This document shows, one piece after another, positions 34,365-42,325 of a DNA stretch of 64,000 bases. The position numbers and the translations under genes are program-made. The DNA comes from Dyadobacter beijingensis DSM 21582. GTDB lineage: Bacteria > Bacteroidota > Bacteroidia > Cytophagales > Spirosomataceae. The stretch is from assembly GCF_000382205.1 (NCBI RefSeq), contig NZ_KB907786.1, positions 1,302,001-1,366,000 of the forward strand. The letters are read 5' to 3'. Every line of letters starts with the position of its first letter. Within the stretch, counting starts at the first letter, position 1. The notes beneath the pieces are model-generated. The model was not told where the DNA came from and made no database searches. It worked only from the letters and a program-made list of their open reading frames with translations.

Positions 34365-36386
34365 ATGAAAACTACTCAAACGATTATCGCGCTTTCACTC
34401 GGGCTGAGCATCAGCGCATTTGCGCAGGAGAAAGCGCTCGTTAACACTTCCCAAAGCAAATTTGCCAAACTCCACGGCACGGATATGGCCTCCGTACAGT
34501 GGACGCAGGGCTTCTGGGCCGACCGTTTCAAAGTATGCCGCGAAACGATGGTACCGCAGCTCTGGAAAACTTATACCGACCCGTCGCTCAGTCATTCTTT
34601 CCGCAATTTCGAGATCGCGGCAGGATTGGAGCCCGGCAATTTCAAAGGGCCGTCGTTCCATGACGGGGATTTTTACAAGACATTTGAAGCCGTGGCAAGC
34701 CTATATGCCGCCACCAAAGATCCGGAACTGGATGAGCTGATGGACAAAACCATCGCCGTGATCGCCAAAGCGCAGCGGGAGGACGGCTATATTTATACCA
34801 AAGCGATTATTGAGCAAAGGCAAAATGGCGAGGGCAAAATGTTCGCCGACCGGCTCAGCTTTGAGGCATATAACTTCGGCCACTTAATGACTGCCGCTTG
34901 CGTGCATTACCGCGCCACGGGCAAAACAAGCCTGCTGGACGTCGCTAAAAAGGCGGCCGATTTTCTTATAACATTCTATAACTCGGCCACTCCCGAACAA
35001 AGCCGCAATGCCATTTGCCCGGCGCATTACATGGGCCTGTCGGAGTTGTACCGGACCACGCATGACGAAAAGTACCTGATCCTGGTGAAGCACCTGATCG
35101 CCATTAAAGGCGCGACCGAGGGTACCGACGATAACCAGGACCGCATTCCGTTTTTGAAACAAACCAAGGTAATGGGCCACGCCGTGCGCGCCAACTACCT
35201 GTATGCGGGTGTGGCGGACGTGTACGCGGAAACGGGCGACGACGCGCTGCTTGCACAGCTGCACGCGATGTGGGACGACGTGACGCAGCACAAAATGTAC
35301 GTCACCGGTGGCTGCGGGTCGCTATATGACGGCGTTTCGCCTGACGGGACATCCTACAAACCCGACGAGGTTCAGAAAGTCCACCAGGCCTACGGTCGCG
35401 ATTACCAGCTTCCCAACTTCACCGCCCATAACGAAACATGCGCCAACATCGGCAACGTGCTCTGGAACTGGCGCATGCTCCAAATTACCGGCGACGCCAA
35501 ATATGCTGATATTGTGGAGCTTGCATTGTACAATAGCGTGTTGTCCGGTATTAATTTGAAGGGAGATAAGTTTTTATATACCAATCCATTGGCATATTCC
35601 GATGCATTGCCGTTCAAACAACGTTGGGAGAAAGACCGGCAGGCTTACATTTCCAAATCCAACTGCTGCCCGCCTAACACGGTACGTACCGTGGCCGAAG
35701 TGAGCCAGTATGCTTACAGTTTGACGGACGGCGGCGTGTTTTTCAATCTGTATGGCGGGAATAAATTTCAGACAACCATGAAGGGCGGCCGGCTGCGGCT
35801 CACGCAAACGACTGACTATCCGTGGAATGGCAAGGTTTCGATTATTTTGGAGGAAACGCCGAAGGAGGTATTGGCGTTGAATTTCCGCATTCCCGGCTGG
35901 TGCAGCAATGCCTTACTCAGCATTAATGGTAAAAATGAGCCTGTAAAGCTGGTTTCAGGAAGTTATGCCGAAGTAAAAAGGGCTTGGAAATCAGGCGATA
36001 AGGTTGAACTCGTGCTCGATATGCCGGTCAAACTCATCGAATCCAACCCACTGGTGGAGGAGACGCGCAACCAGGTGGCGGTTAAGCGCGGTCCGGTTGT
36101 GTATTGCGTGGAATCCATCGACTTGCCCAAAGGTAAAACGATTTTCGACGTGGCCATTGCCGCGAAAAATAATTTGAAGCCTGCATTGCTGACGATCGAA
36201 AACAGCCCGGTGATGACGTTACAGGGCGACGCCGTGTTGGTCGACAATTCGGATTGGAATAAAAAACTCTATCGCGAAGTATCCGCAGACGCCCCCAAAA
36301 CGATTCCGGTGCGGCTGGTACCGTACTACGCCTGGGGGAACCGCGGCCACGGGGACATGTCGGTATGGCTGCCTTTGGTGCGCTGA
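34365..36386 (+). CDS. GH127-family glycosidase (beta-L-arabinofuranosidase-like)
   Basis: A 673-residue exported (alpha/alpha)6 enzyme, last gene of PUL 2. The signal peptide MKTTQTIIALSLGLSISAFAQ is clear. The GH127 zinc-thiolate site is intact: Glu357 and Cys359 in AHNETCANIGN and the Cys-Cys pair Cys434-Cys435 in SKSNCCPPNTVRT, where the first is the expected nucleophile as in HypBA1. Family members remove beta-L-arabinofuranose, and one Bacteroides member acts on the aceric-acid chain of rhamnogalacturonan II. Together with GH140 this supports a pectic side-chain target. It ends tail-to-tail with a small minus-strand gene, with adjoining stop codons and no intergenic bases. Confidence 0.92.
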   Translation: MKTTQTIIALSLGLSISAFAQEKALVNTSQSKFAKLHGTDMASVQWTQGFWADRFKVCRETMVPQLWKTYTDPSLSHSFRNFEIAAGLEPGNFKGPSFHDGDFYKTFEAVASLYAATKDPELDELMDKTIAVIAKAQREDGYIYTKAIIEQRQNGEGKMFADRLSFEAYNFGHLMTAACVHYRATGKTSLLDVAKKAADFLITFYNSATPEQSRNAICPAHYMGLSELYRTTHDEKYLILVKHLIAIKGATEGTDDNQDRIPFLKQTKVMGHAVRANYLYAGVADVYAETGDDALLAQLHAMWDDVTQHKMYVTGGCGSLYDGVSPDGTSYKPDEVQKVHQAYGRDYQLPNFTAHNETCANIGNVLWNWRMLQITGDAKYADIVELALYNSVLSGINLKGDKFLYTNPLAYSDALPFKQRWEKDRQAYISKSNCCPPNTVRTVAEVSQYAYSLTDGGVFFNLYGGNKFQTTMKGGRLRLTQTTDYPWNGKVSIILEETPKEVLALNFRIPGWCSNALLSINGKNEPVKLVSGSYAEVKRAWKSGDKVELVLDMPVKLIESNPLVEETRNQVAVKRGPVVYCVESIDLPKGKTIFDVAIAAKNNLKPALLTIENSPVMTLQGDAVLVDNSDWNKKLYREVSADAPKTIPVRLVPYYAWGNRGHGDMSVWLPLVR

Positions 36387-36584
36387 TTAAGGGAAAAGCA
36401 CATTCCGGCTGCCGATTTGCCTGGTAGTTGGATAGTAGATTTCCTCGTAGGCAAGGATGGCGGTAACGAGCTCTTCGGCATGATTGGTCTCGCAATCGGG
36501 AATGGCGTTATCAATGTAGGAGACGAGATTATGCAGCTCATGCAAAGCGGCTTCATAGCCTTTTTCGGTAGTAAGAGAATCCAT
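36387..36584 (-). CDS. HigA-like antitoxin N-terminal fragment (no DNA-binding domain)
   Basis: A 65-residue frame whose sequence resembles the N-terminal dimer/linker part of HigA-type antitoxins: EKGYEAALHELHNLVSYID followed by EELVTAILAYEEIYYPTT, which in full-length HigA precedes a helix-turn-helix. Here the frame stops about where that domain would begin, and no HigB/RelE-type toxin frame is adjacent on either side. It may be a remnant, or a short stand-alone regulator. Its stop adjoins the stop of GH127. Resemblance is from memory of the family pattern. Confidence 0.5.
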   Translation of the reverse strand: MDSLTTEKGYEAALHELHNLVSYIDNAIPDCETNHAEELVTAILAYEEIYYPTTRQIGSRNVLFP

Positions 36585-36744
36585 GGGTGCGCGTATGAAT
36601 GTGATCAGGGGATAGGGTTTTAAGTTGGCAATTTTTCCCTGTTTCGCGCAGCCGCGATTTTCTATCGGTTTTGTCTGATTATTATTCGGTTTTGAGGTGA
36701 GGGCGTGGCTTTTGGGGTGCTGCTTCGTTATTCTGCGGCTAAAC

Positions 36745-37506
36745 TCACAGCTCCCTCACCCAAATATTCCGGAAACTTACCCGGCTGCCGTGTTCCTGCA
36801 ATTGCAAGGGCAGCTTTGCGTCATGGAATTTGTACTTGGGATAACCCTGGTATACCATCGGGCCCTTTAATTCTACGTGGTTCAAAATCAATACATTATT
36901 GTGGAAAACGGTCATATATGCGGGCTTTTCTACGGTTTTGTCGGGGCGGAAAACGGGGGCTTCGAAGAGGATGTCGTAGGTCTGCCACGTTTGGGGTTTG
37001 CGGGCGGCGTTGACGAGCGGGGCGTGTTGCTTGTAGACGCTGCCGGCTTGGCCGTTGTAGTAGATCCTGGTGTTATAGTTCCAGGATTCGTAGATCTGCA
37101 ATTCGTAGAGGCCCATGATGAGGACGCCGCTGTTGCCGCGGTTGAAATCCTTGTCTTCCGACGGGTCGGGTGTGCGCCACTCGAGGTGTAGCTGCATGCT
37201 GCCGAACTTCTCTTTGGTGCGGATATCGGTCGCTTTCGGGACGATGGTGAGCGCTTCGCCGTCGGGTTGCCATTTGACGGGTGCGCCGTCCGGGTGTTCC
37301 CATTTGCCGAGATCGGCCGGTCCGCCGTAGAGGATGACGGCGTCCGACGGCGGCTGGGCGCAGGTCTCGCCGGGCGTGACAAGCGGCGGTTTTACGGACC
37401 AGTCTTCCGTAGCGGACGGCGGCGGCAGTTTTTCTTCCTTTTCCGATTGTGCGAATGCCAATCCGCTGCTATATAGAAATATGACGCCGATCAGGAGTTT
37501 TTTCAT
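36745..37506 (-). CDS. DUF1080 (3-keto-disaccharide hydrolase domain) secreted protein
   Basis: A 253-residue exported beta-jelly-roll. The signal peptide MKKLLIGVIFLYSSGLAFAQ is followed by a DUF1080/laminin-G-like domain: SDAVILYGGPADLGKWEH, FGSMQLHLEWRTPDPSED, GNSGVLIMGLYELQIYESW and the final VSFRNIWVREL. Proteins of this family have been linked to hydrolysis of 3-keto-glycosides, with an acidic site in the GNSGV...YELQI region. A proline-rich linker with two possible cysteine contacts (PGETCAQPPSD) precedes the domain. It is a single minus-strand gene, divergent from the DeoR regulator; substrate unknown. Confidence 0.85.
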   Translation of the reverse strand: MKKLLIGVIFLYSSGLAFAQSEKEEKLPPPSATEDWSVKPPLVTPGETCAQPPSDAVILYGGPADLGKWEHPDGAPVKWQPDGEALTIVPKATDIRTKEKFGSMQLHLEWRTPDPSEDKDFNRGNSGVLIMGLYELQIYESWNYNTRIYYNGQAGSVYKQHAPLVNAARKPQTWQTYDILFEAPVFRPDKTVEKPAYMTVFHNNVLILNHVELKGPMVYQGYPKYKFHDAKLPLQLQEHGSRVSFRNIWVREL

Positions 37507-37574
37507 GCCGTTTGAAAGTTAAGATAGCCGCTTTGCAAATGAAGCGCAAATCTGTCTGCTGTGGTTATACAAAG

Positions 37575-37642
37575 AAATAATAGCACAATAACTCACTATT
37601 ATTTTCAATTTTCTATTTTTATTTTCTTTTATTTACGTAAAT
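37575..37642. promoter_or_regulatory. Two palindromes between DUF1080 and deoR-type genes
   Basis: AAATAATAG (37575-37583) and CTATTATTT (37596-37604) are exact inverted 9-base arms with a 12-base spacer. ATTTACGTAAAT at 37631-37642 is a perfect 12-base palindrome. Both lie in the divergent promoter gap and are plausible binding sites for the DeoR-type regulator or another factor. Confidence 0.45.
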
Positions 37643-37759
37643 TTGCTTTTGATAAGTTTAGGCATTCTATTTGAGCTGTGAATAGGTTTATTTTTTGTCG
37701 GTATGTGACGAATTGTTTCTTTTCCGTCTATTTTTAGGTAAAAAACAAAAGTTAATACC

Positions 37760-38527
37760 ATGCTGGCAAATCAGAGAAGGGAAAAAATACTTGAACTATT
37801 GAAAGAAGACGGCTCGGCGAAGGTGATCGATCTCGCCCGGCTTTTTAAAGTGACGGAAGTGACGATCCGGCAGGACCTTGACAAGCTCGAAAAGGACGGT
37901 CTGGTGATCAAGGAGCACGGTGGAGCATTTTTGAAAAATGTCGAAGACCAGGTGCGCAATTTTTCGCTCGCCAACCAGGAGAATCTCGATAAAAAGGAGC
38001 TGATCGCCGCCAAATGCCTGGAATTTATTTCCAACGGCGACACGATCATCCTCGATTCGGGATCGACCACGACGGAGATCGCGAAAAAGCTGCGGGGAAG
38101 CAACAAACACCTCACGGTGATTACCAATGCGCTCAACATCGCACTGCTCCTCGGGGCCGAAACGGGCATCGAAGTGATCATGACCGGGGGCGAGTTCAAG
38201 CCGCCTACCTTGTCGCTGACGGGCCAGAAAGCCGCCGACTTTTTCAAAGGCCTGAATGTGCAGAAGCTGTTCCTCGCCACGGCGGGACTGTCGCTGAAAG
38301 CCGGACTTACTTACCCGAGTATCAGTGACCTGGTCGTGAAAAAAGCGATGATCGATGCGGCGGACACGACTTACCTCGTGGCCGATTCGACGAAAGTCGG
38401 GAAGAGTGCATTCGCAAGCCTGGGCGCATTATCGCTGATCGACTACATCATCACCGATGCGGGGATCGAGGAGAAGTTTCAGCAGGTGTTTCACGATAAT
38501 GAGATTGAGTTGATTATTGCGGAGTAG
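37760..38527 (+). CDS. DeoR/GlpR-family transcriptional regulator
   Basis: A 255-residue sugar-phosphate-responsive repressor or activator. The N-terminal winged helix-turn-helix (about 6-58) contains the family signature KVTEVTIRQDLDKLEKDGLV. The C-terminal sensor domain (about 75-235) has DSGSTTTEIAKKL, VITNALNIALLLG and the GGEF..PPTLSLTG region, with the conserved LATAGLSLKAGLTYPS loop. Such proteins usually bind a phosphorylated sugar intermediate and control the adjacent catabolic operon. The downstream operon begins 347 bases later, after two short-repeat arrays that may be part of its control region. Confidence 0.93.
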   Translation: MLANQRREKILELLKEDGSAKVIDLARLFKVTEVTIRQDLDKLEKDGLVIKEHGGAFLKNVEDQVRNFSLANQENLDKKELIAAKCLEFISNGDTIILDSGSTTTEIAKKLRGSNKHLTVITNALNIALLLGAETGIEVIMTGGEFKPPTLSLTGQKAADFFKGLNVQKLFLATAGLSLKAGLTYPSISDLVVKKAMIDAADTTYLVADSTKVGKSAFASLGALSLIDYIITDAGIEEKFQQVFHDNEIELIIAE

Positions 38528-38540
38528 GGCGTTGGAAGTG

Positions 38541-38700
38541 GTCAGGAAATAGTCAGGAAGTGGTCAGGAAGTAGTCAGGAAGTGGTCAGGAAGTAGTCAG
38601 GAAATGGTCGGGAAGTGGTCAGGAAATGGTCAGGAAATAGTCAGGAAATGGTCGGGAAGTAGTCAGGAAATGGTCAGGTGGCTAGGAGTAGTCAGGTATG
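38541..38700. repeat. Short tandem array, 11-base units (GTCAGGAARTR)
   Basis: Twelve uninterrupted 11-base copies of GTCAGGAA followed by ATA, GTA, GTG or ATG occupy 38541-38672; two carry GTCGGG. Degenerate copies continue to 38700. Variation is confined mostly to the last three bases. The array begins 13 bases after the DeoR stop. The period is close to one helical turn, so every GTCA would face the same side of the DNA. Confidence 0.95.
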
Positions 38701-38726
38701 GTGGTCAAAATTCCATAGGCAACCAA

Positions 38727-38845
38727 TGACTACACATGACATAAATGACAACGCTTGACTACACATGACCACAATTGACCACACATGACAATACATGACT
38801 ACAAATGACAATACGTGACCACAATTGACCACAATTGACACGAAC
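38727..38845. repeat. Short tandem array, 10-base units (TGACnnnnnn), opposed to the first array
   Basis: Twelve units beginning TGAC occupy 38727-38845; eleven are exactly 10 bases and one is 9. The common forms are TGACCACAAT, TGACTACACA and TGACAATACA. Read on the other strand the unit is NNTGTRGTCA, sharing the (G/A)GTCA core with the left array but in the opposite direction. The array ends 29 bases before the isomerase ATG. Confidence 0.93.
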
Positions 38846-38874
38846 GCGCCGGTGACCGAACAAAGTAACATACC

Positions 38875-40344
38875 ATGAACATGAAAGGAAGTATCGGAGT
38901 CATTATTGGGAACAGGGATTTTTTTCCGGACCGGCTGGTGGCCGAGGCACGGGTGGAGATCGTTGATTTGCTAAAAAAAATGAATATCAATGGAATTATG
39001 CTCGATACCGAAGCGACCAAGCTCGGTGGCGTCGAGACGTTCCAGGATGCGCAGAAATGCGCCGCATTGTTCCGCGCCCACCGCGACGAGATCATTGGCG
39101 TGCTCGTGATATTGCCCAATTTCGGCGACGAGCGGGGCATTGCCGAGACGTTGAAACTGGCGGACCTGAATGTGCCCGTGCTCATTCAAGGCTATCCCGA
39201 CGACCTGGATAAGCTGGATGTGGCCCGCCGCCGCGATTCCTGGTGCGGCAAGATTTCGGCCTGCAACAACCTGTACCAGTTTGGCATAAAATATACGCTC
39301 ACGACAAAGCACGTCGTGCACCCGACCGACCCTTCGTTTGTCAAAGACCTGAATGATTTCGTGGCGGTCTGTCGCGTGACGAAAGGGCTTCGCAATGTGC
39401 GTATCGGTGCCATCGGGGCCCGTCCGGGTGGGTTCAATACCGTCCGGTATAGCGAGAAAATATTACAACGCAATGGCATTTCGGTCGTGACCGTCGACCT
39501 GTCGGAAATATTGGGCCATGCGAACAAGCTCACTGCCCACGATGGAAAAGTGAAGGAGCGTTTGGACAAAATCACTTCCTATGCCTCCCGCGGTCGCACG
39601 CCCGACGATGCTTTGATCCAAATGGCGAAGCTGGATGTGGTTTTAAATGATTTCATCCAAGCCAATGCGCTGGACGCGACGGCCATTCAATGCTGGACTT
39701 CCGTGCAGCAGAACTATGGCTGCAATGTGTGTACCAGCATGAGCATGATGAGCGAAAACATGATGCCCAGCGGCTGCGAGGTGGATGTGACGGGTACATT
39801 AAGTATGTATGCATTGCAACTGGCCTCGGGCTCGCCGAGCGCGCTGGTGGATTGGAACAACAATTACGCCAACGACGATAACAAATGCGTGCTTTTCCAC
39901 TGCGGTAACTGGGCGAAATCGTTTTTGCCGGATATCGAAATCGCGACGGCGCCGATCCTCGGCACGTCGGTGGGAGAGGAGAATACCTGGGGCGCACTGG
40001 ATGGTCGCACGCCTGCGATGCCGCTCACGTACGGGCGCATCAGCACGGACGACCCGCGTGGGGTCATGAAGGCGTACATAGGAGAAGGCCGGTTGACGGA
40101 CGATACGCTGAAAACCTTCGGTAACCGCGCGGTAGCCGAGATCCCGAACCTGCAAAATCTCATGCAATACATCTGCCGCAACGGTTTCGAACACCACGTG
40201 GTGATGAACGCATCGAAAACAGCGGGTATTTTGAAAGAAGCTTTGGGCAACTACATGGGCTGGGAGGTGCAGGTTTTCGATGAACCGGCACAACAGCCTT
40301 ACCCGACGCGCGTGCCCGACCGCGAACTCGTTTCGCAGAACTAA
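38875..40344 (+). CDS. L-fucose/L-arabinose isomerase-family protein
   Basis: A cytoplasmic aldose-ketose isomerase of 489 residues with the fucose/arabinose isomerase fold. Candidate metal ligands are Glu302 (PSGCEVDVTG), Asp326 (ALVDWNNNY), His342 (VLFHCGNW) and His440 or His441 (GFEHHVVMN). The 24-residue Glu-to-Asp spacing equals that of Escherichia coli FucI (Glu337/Asp361). The N-terminal domain has Rossmann-like character (GSIGVIIGNRDFF). It lacks the large insertions of FucI, so it is neither a standard FucI nor AraA. First gene of an operon with a split transketolase and ABC importer; the ketose product probably feeds the transketolase. Confidence 0.85.
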   Translation: MNMKGSIGVIIGNRDFFPDRLVAEARVEIVDLLKKMNINGIMLDTEATKLGGVETFQDAQKCAALFRAHRDEIIGVLVILPNFGDERGIAETLKLADLNVPVLIQGYPDDLDKLDVARRRDSWCGKISACNNLYQFGIKYTLTTKHVVHPTDPSFVKDLNDFVAVCRVTKGLRNVRIGAIGARPGGFNTVRYSEKILQRNGISVVTVDLSEILGHANKLTAHDGKVKERLDKITSYASRGRTPDDALIQMAKLDVVLNDFIQANALDATAIQCWTSVQQNYGCNVCTSMSMMSENMMPSGCEVDVTGTLSMYALQLASGSPSALVDWNNNYANDDNKCVLFHCGNWAKSFLPDIEIATAPILGTSVGEENTWGALDGRTPAMPLTYGRISTDDPRGVMKAYIGEGRLTDDTLKTFGNRAVAEIPNLQNLMQYICRNGFEHHVVMNASKTAGILKEALGNYMGWEVQVFDEPAQQPYPTRVPDRELVSQN

Positions 40345-40404
40345 CCCTGAACTATCGGAAAATTTTGAATACCGGTCGCGAGGCCGGACTAATGCTAAAA
40401 GGTC

Positions 40405-41232
40405 ATGTCGGAAAAGGAGCTGGCGCTGAAATCGGTGGAGTACCGCAAGAAAATACTCAAATATATCTACCAGGCCAAAGCGGGCCATACCGGCGGGAGC
40501 TTGTCGTGTATCGATATTTTGAATGTGCTCTACAATTATACGATGCATGTGGATGCCAGCCATTTTGACTCGCCCGACCGCGACCGGTACATTCAGAGCA
40601 AGGGACACACCGTGGAGGCTTTATATGTAGTGCTCGCCTCGAGGGGCTTTTTCCCGGAGTCGGACCTGGAGACTTTGTGCAAATACCAATCACACTATAT
40701 CGGCCACCCGACGCGTAAAGTGCACGGTGTGGAACAGAATACGGGCGCATTGGGCCACGGCCTTTCGCTGAGCGTGGGCGCGGCCATTGCCGCCAAGCTC
40801 GACAAGCGCGATTACCGCGTATTCACCGTCCTCGGCGACGGTGAGCTGCCCGAAGGTTCCAACTGGGAGGCGGCATTGTCGGCCTCGCATTACAAGCTGG
40901 ACAACCTTTGCGCGATTTTGGATAAAAACACATTGCAGATCACCGGCCCTACGAGCGCCGTGTGCAATACTGATCCCGTGGACGACAAGTTCGAAGCATT
41001 CGGCTGGGCGGTAAGGCATGTGGATGGCCACGATATCGGCGAGCTAATGGCGGCTTTCGATGCGCTGCCGTTTGAAAAAGACAAGCCGAGCCTCATCATC
41101 GCGCACACGGTGAAGGGTAAGGGGGTGAGTTATATGGAAAATCAATTGAAGTGGCACCACGGCGTGCCGGATAAGCAGCAATATGCCGCTGCGATACAGG
41201 AACTGGATTTGCTGGAAGAAACATTTTCCTGA
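40405..41232 (+). CDS. Transketolase N-terminal subunit
   Basis: A thiamine-diphosphate-binding subunit of 275 residues. The cofactor motif GDGELPEGSNWEAALSASHY starts near residue 144 and continues to LDKN; the catalytic-site histidines appear in AKAGHTGGS, QSKGHTVEALY and IGHPTRK. Length and content match the N-terminal half of split transketolases; the C-terminal half is the next gene, 43 bases downstream. The pair should form a heterotetramer moving a two-carbon ketol unit. Split transketolases are common for specialised substrates, for example apulose 4-phosphate transketolase and the sulfo-sugar transketolase. The isomerase gene lies 60 bases upstream. Confidence 0.93.
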   Translation: MSEKELALKSVEYRKKILKYIYQAKAGHTGGSLSCIDILNVLYNYTMHVDASHFDSPDRDRYIQSKGHTVEALYVVLASRGFFPESDLETLCKYQSHYIGHPTRKVHGVEQNTGALGHGLSLSVGAAIAAKLDKRDYRVFTVLGDGELPEGSNWEAALSASHYKLDNLCAILDKNTLQITGPTSAVCNTDPVDDKFEAFGWAVRHVDGHDIGELMAAFDALPFEKDKPSLIIAHTVKGKGVSYMENQLKWHHGVPDKQQYAAAIQELDLLEETFS

Positions 41233-41275
41233 GCCGTTCCCGGAAACCTGACAACGAATTAAAATCGAAGAAATA

Positions 41276-42238
41276 GTGGATGCGACGATCGAGAATATTG
41301 CTGTGAGCCAGCGCGCAAACCTGGAAGTTTTTTCGGGCACATTGCAGCAGCTCGCCCAAACCGACAGGGACATTATCGTGGTAACGAGCGATTCGCGCGG
41401 CTCCGGGAAGCTGGTGCCGTTCGGACAGAAATTTCCCGAGCAGATCATCGAAGTAGGGATCGCGGAGCAAAACCTGGTGGGCGTTTCGGCGGGGCTGGCG
41501 TCGGCGGGAAAGAAGGTTTTCGCCGTTTCCCCGGCTTGTTTCCTCACGGCGCGCGCGTTGGAACAGATCAAAAACGACGTGGCCTATTCCAATAATCCCG
41601 TCAAACTGATCGGCATCAGCGCCGGCGTGAGCTACGGCGCATTAGGTTCCACGCACCACAGTTTGCACGATTTCGCCGTTTTACGCACCATCAATAACCT
41701 CATCGTAGTAGCCCCGGCCGATAATTTCGAGACGGAGCAGGCCATTCTGCTGGCGGCGGAAACCGATATTCCGGTCTACATCCGCTTCGGCAAAAAACAA
41801 ATGCCCCTGCTTTCGGAAGATGAGAAGACGTTCGAATTCGGCAAGGGCCGCATCGTGCGGCAGGGCAGTGACCTGACCATTATCGGTACCGGCGAAGCGG
41901 TGGCACCCGCGCTGCTGGCCGCCGAAAAGCTCGGACTGGAGCATAACATTTCGGCCACCGTCGTGAGTATGCACACGATCAAGCCGCTGGATTACGATCT
42001 TTTGCGAAAAATTGCCGCTACCGGCCGGCCGATCGTCACAGTGGAAGAGCACAGCGTTTACGGCGGGCTGGGCGAGGCTTGCGCTTCATTTTTAATACAA
42101 AATAACTTCTGTAACCGCTTCAAAATCATCGGTATTCCCGACGAGTATACGGTTACCGGCTCCCAAACGGAGATTTTCAATCATTACGGCATTTCGGAGG
42201 AAGGCATTGCGGCGGCGGCGCTCGGTTTGGGCAAATAG
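41276..42238 (+). CDS. Transketolase C-terminal subunit
   Basis: A 320-residue partner of the preceding subunit. A GTG start at 41276 is used because no earlier ATG fits. The pyrimidine-binding domain contains the essential glutamate Glu64 in EVGIAEQNLVGV that activates thiamine diphosphate. The sequence GVSYGALGSTHHSLHDFAVL and the C-terminal Rossmann domain (DLTIIGTGEAVAPALLAAEK, VTVEEHSVYGGLGE) follow the usual order. Co-transcribed with the N-subunit; an 88-base gap separates it from the nucleoside-hydrolase-like gene. Confidence 0.93.
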   Translation: MDATIENIAVSQRANLEVFSGTLQQLAQTDRDIIVVTSDSRGSGKLVPFGQKFPEQIIEVGIAEQNLVGVSAGLASAGKKVFAVSPACFLTARALEQIKNDVAYSNNPVKLIGISAGVSYGALGSTHHSLHDFAVLRTINNLIVVAPADNFETEQAILLAAETDIPVYIRFGKKQMPLLSEDEKTFEFGKGRIVRQGSDLTIIGTGEAVAPALLAAEKLGLEHNISATVVSMHTIKPLDYDLLRKIAATGRPIVTVEEHSVYGGLGEACASFLIQNNFCNRFKIIGIPDEYTVTGSQTEIFNHYGISEEGIAAAALGLGK

Positions 42239-42325
42239 GCGTTGGTTCGTGTAAGTGTAAACGAGCGGTTATTTAGTCGTTATAAAACCGGGTCTATTTC
42301 AAATAGGGTTATTTGGCCAAAATTT

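Noticed and set aside
38541..38845. Possible CRISPR array
   Set aside because: Units of 10-11 bases follow each other without unique spacers, and no cas genes are present.
38799..39185. 128-codon minus-strand frame over the right repeat array and isomerase start
   Set aside because: Antisense to the isomerase gene and partly built from the repeats.
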